Shown here piece after piece: positions 62,801 through 64,000 of a DNA stretch of 64,000 nucleotides. The position numbers and the translations under genes are program-made. This stretch comes from Lonicera japonica (lineage: Eukaryota; Streptophyta; Magnoliopsida; Dipsacales; Caprifoliaceae). The notes beneath the pieces are model-generated. The model ran no database searches. It was not told the DNA's origin and saw nothing but the letters and a program-made list of their open reading frames with translations. Where the stretch lies: contig CM038470.1 in the NCBI GenBank assembly GCA_021464415.1, positions 8,878,394 to 8,942,393 of the forward strand. Reading direction: 5' to 3'. How positions within the stretch are numbered: position 1 is the first letter of the stretch; every line of letters starts with the position of its first letter.

Positions 62801-63964
62801 CAAAGATGTTATTACAAAAATATAAATAAGGACATGCAAGCATTAGTGGCTTAATAAAATGAGACTTAAGTAGAAGTACTATAACAATAAATTAACACAG
62901 CATACCCTTTCTCCCTCTGCAGACATGGTCAAGGCCAACACTGATAGTATATCTGCAAGTAATTTCTGCATTTAAAGAACAATGCATATAAGATGGGATA
63001 GGGGTTATAAAGGAAATAAATGACAATTGATGTCCAACAAAAGACAGAACTAGTACCTTCACATCTGACTCCGCCATTGTTTCATAAAATGCTTTGAGAG
63101 TTCCATAATGCTGACGCAGGAACTTCAATGGCTTCGGAACTGAAGTCATAGAGCTTGTTGAGGTCCTAATTTCTTGCCTACGTAAACATATTTTGCACAG
63201 AGAAAGTAAATTAAATGAGACATTACTCGTGCATTCTTTTCCTTCAATCAACAAGAGTTTAATGTCCTTCTGGAGGAGCGGTTAGTGAGACAAAAGAAGC
63301 AAAGTTCAAAAAAAAAAGGAAACAACACAGATACTGGCATAAAATTTCATATACAGATTTAAATCGTCAATTTGCCCCCTGCAAACATTGAAGCCACATA
63401 TAGATATAGCTCCAACGCCCAACCTCTCAACATGATATAGTTTATTAAATAAAATAAACATGTAAAACTGAAAAACACTCTCTCTTTTTTTGGTCAAATT
63501 GACACAGATTAATGTACCCCAAGCTAAAATCATTCTAATTTTAGTTCAAAGTGACACACACAAATATACCTTAACCTAAAATCATTCTAATTTTTGTTCA
63601 AATTGAAGGAAACGAATGAACCCTAACCTAAAATCATCAAAAACAAAGAATACCTCATGCTCTCCAGTGCAAATTTCTGTAATCCCGGATCCGAATCCTG
63701 AACTCTCTCTACGTACAACTCCAATTTCTGCTTTAACGCCAAATCCTCTTCCGACTAACACGCACAGAACAAAAAAGTTAATAAACAAATAAAAATCACA
63801 TGCTTTAAAACTTCAAACTATGTTAATTTCTCTTCCAAACAGTAACTTACGAGATCTTCGTCCTTTTTGTCGTCTTTCTTCTTGGGGTCCTTGGCCGGAA
63901 CTTTGACGGACGAATCATCTCGGGTGGATCCGCTGCCGCCGGCACTGTTCTGATCCGGCGCCAT
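53822..63964 (-). CDS. RPN1: 26S proteasome regulatory subunit RPN1 (PSMD2/S2; 24 coding exons, 891 aa)
   Basis: Exons, in gene order: 63851-63964, 63654-63754, 63057-63177, 62906-62965, 62647-62714, 62198-62240, 61735-61800, 61461-61499, 61295-61377, 61030-61144, 60706-60780, 60190-60348, 59130-59237, 58941-59045, 58543-58683, 58073-58177, 57640-57861, 57286-57399, 56977-57192, 56823-56882, 55791-55990, 55039-55147, 54753-54931 and 53822-53894. They total 2676 nt, giving 891 residues, the length I recall for Arabidopsis RPN1a/b. After a charged Lys/Asp N-terminus, helical repeats lead to proteasome/cyclosome repeats ([72 protein letters not shown]). The C-terminus is [20 protein letters not shown] followed by YRED. 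RPN1 is a 19S base scaffold that binds ubiquitin-like shuttle proteins and the deubiquitinase UBP6. Only 36 bp of upstream sequence is in the window. Confidence 0.97.
56022..56763. mobile_element. Mutator-type element, 742 bp, with about 11-bp direct repeat, in an RPN1 intron
   Basis: TTCAGTATCAA lies at 56011-56021 and 56764-56774. The left end TGTTTTAAAGGCG resembles the inverted right end CAGTGTTTTCAAAGGCG. GCCTAGGC and AAGCCT-rich subterminal DNA follows. The middle (about 56220-56480) has lower AT content, with a CTCTCCTCC-rich stretch ending CTTCTTCTGCAG, like captured 5' UTR DNA. Confidence 0.82.
59958..60162. mobile_element. Stowaway-type MITE, about 205 bp, in an RPN1 intron
   Basis: The left end CTCCCTCCGTCCCAAATAAA follows TA. 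The right end ...TTTGGACAGAGGGAG is its imperfect inverse. The right-hand TA has decayed to AA. The exon at 60190 begins 27 bp away. Confidence 0.82.
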
Positions 63965-64000
63965 AGTGTATGTAAAAGAAAATGAAACCTAGAATCAACG

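Noticed and set aside
1..64000. CRISPR arrays, prokaryotic defence systems, viral integrations, rRNA and tRNA genes
   Set aside because: None found on either strand. The content is ordinary plant nuclear DNA, and repeats lack the spacer regularity of CRISPR.

Overview
This is nuclear DNA from a flowering plant, very probably a eudicot outside the Brassicales. It is AT-rich, its genes are split by many GT-AG introns, and its spacers are packed with short DNA transposons. Five single-copy-type gene families are intact: tyrosine aminotransferase/SUR1-like aminotransferase (two tandem copies), a plant reticulon, an OB-fold protein of the At4g28440 type, NFD6, DCAF13/SOF1 and the proteasome subunit RPN1. 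All exon chains below were joined by hand from splice sites and each closes in frame.

Layout. 1-6464: aminotransferase gene A (+). 9620-13231: aminotransferase gene B (+), diverged in its PLP pocket. 16242-18739: reticulon-like protein (+). 19047-46103: a tandem segmental duplication. Copy 1 (19047-35415) holds the OB-fold gene (26750-28559, +), NFD6 copy a (minus) and an orphan last exon of DCAF13. Copy 2 (35416-46103) lacks the OB-fold gene, holds NFD6 copy b (minus), and runs into the intact DCAF13 gene (45591-52035, minus, 17 exons). 53822-63964: RPN1 (minus, 24 coding exons, 891 aa).

The gene set and order match, as I remember them, two Arabidopsis blocks: At4g28410-At4g28470 (aminotransferases, reticulon, OB-fold, DCAF13-like, RPN1b) and At2g20580-At2g20610 (RPN1a, NFD6, reticulon, SUR1). 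The window therefore looks like the unreduced ancestral arrangement of a block that Arabidopsis split between two chromosomes.

The two duplicate copies act as each other's controls. Many transposon insertions in one copy have a clean empty site in the other, so element ends and target-site duplications can be read directly. These include Harbinger-, Mutator- and hAT-type MITEs and one SINE with a 13-bp target-site duplication. The genes do not form a pathway: they cover amino-acid metabolism, ER shaping, nucleic-acid binding, a small organellar protein, ribosome biogenesis and proteolysis. I see no CRISPR, prokaryotic or viral system, and no tRNA or rRNA gene.
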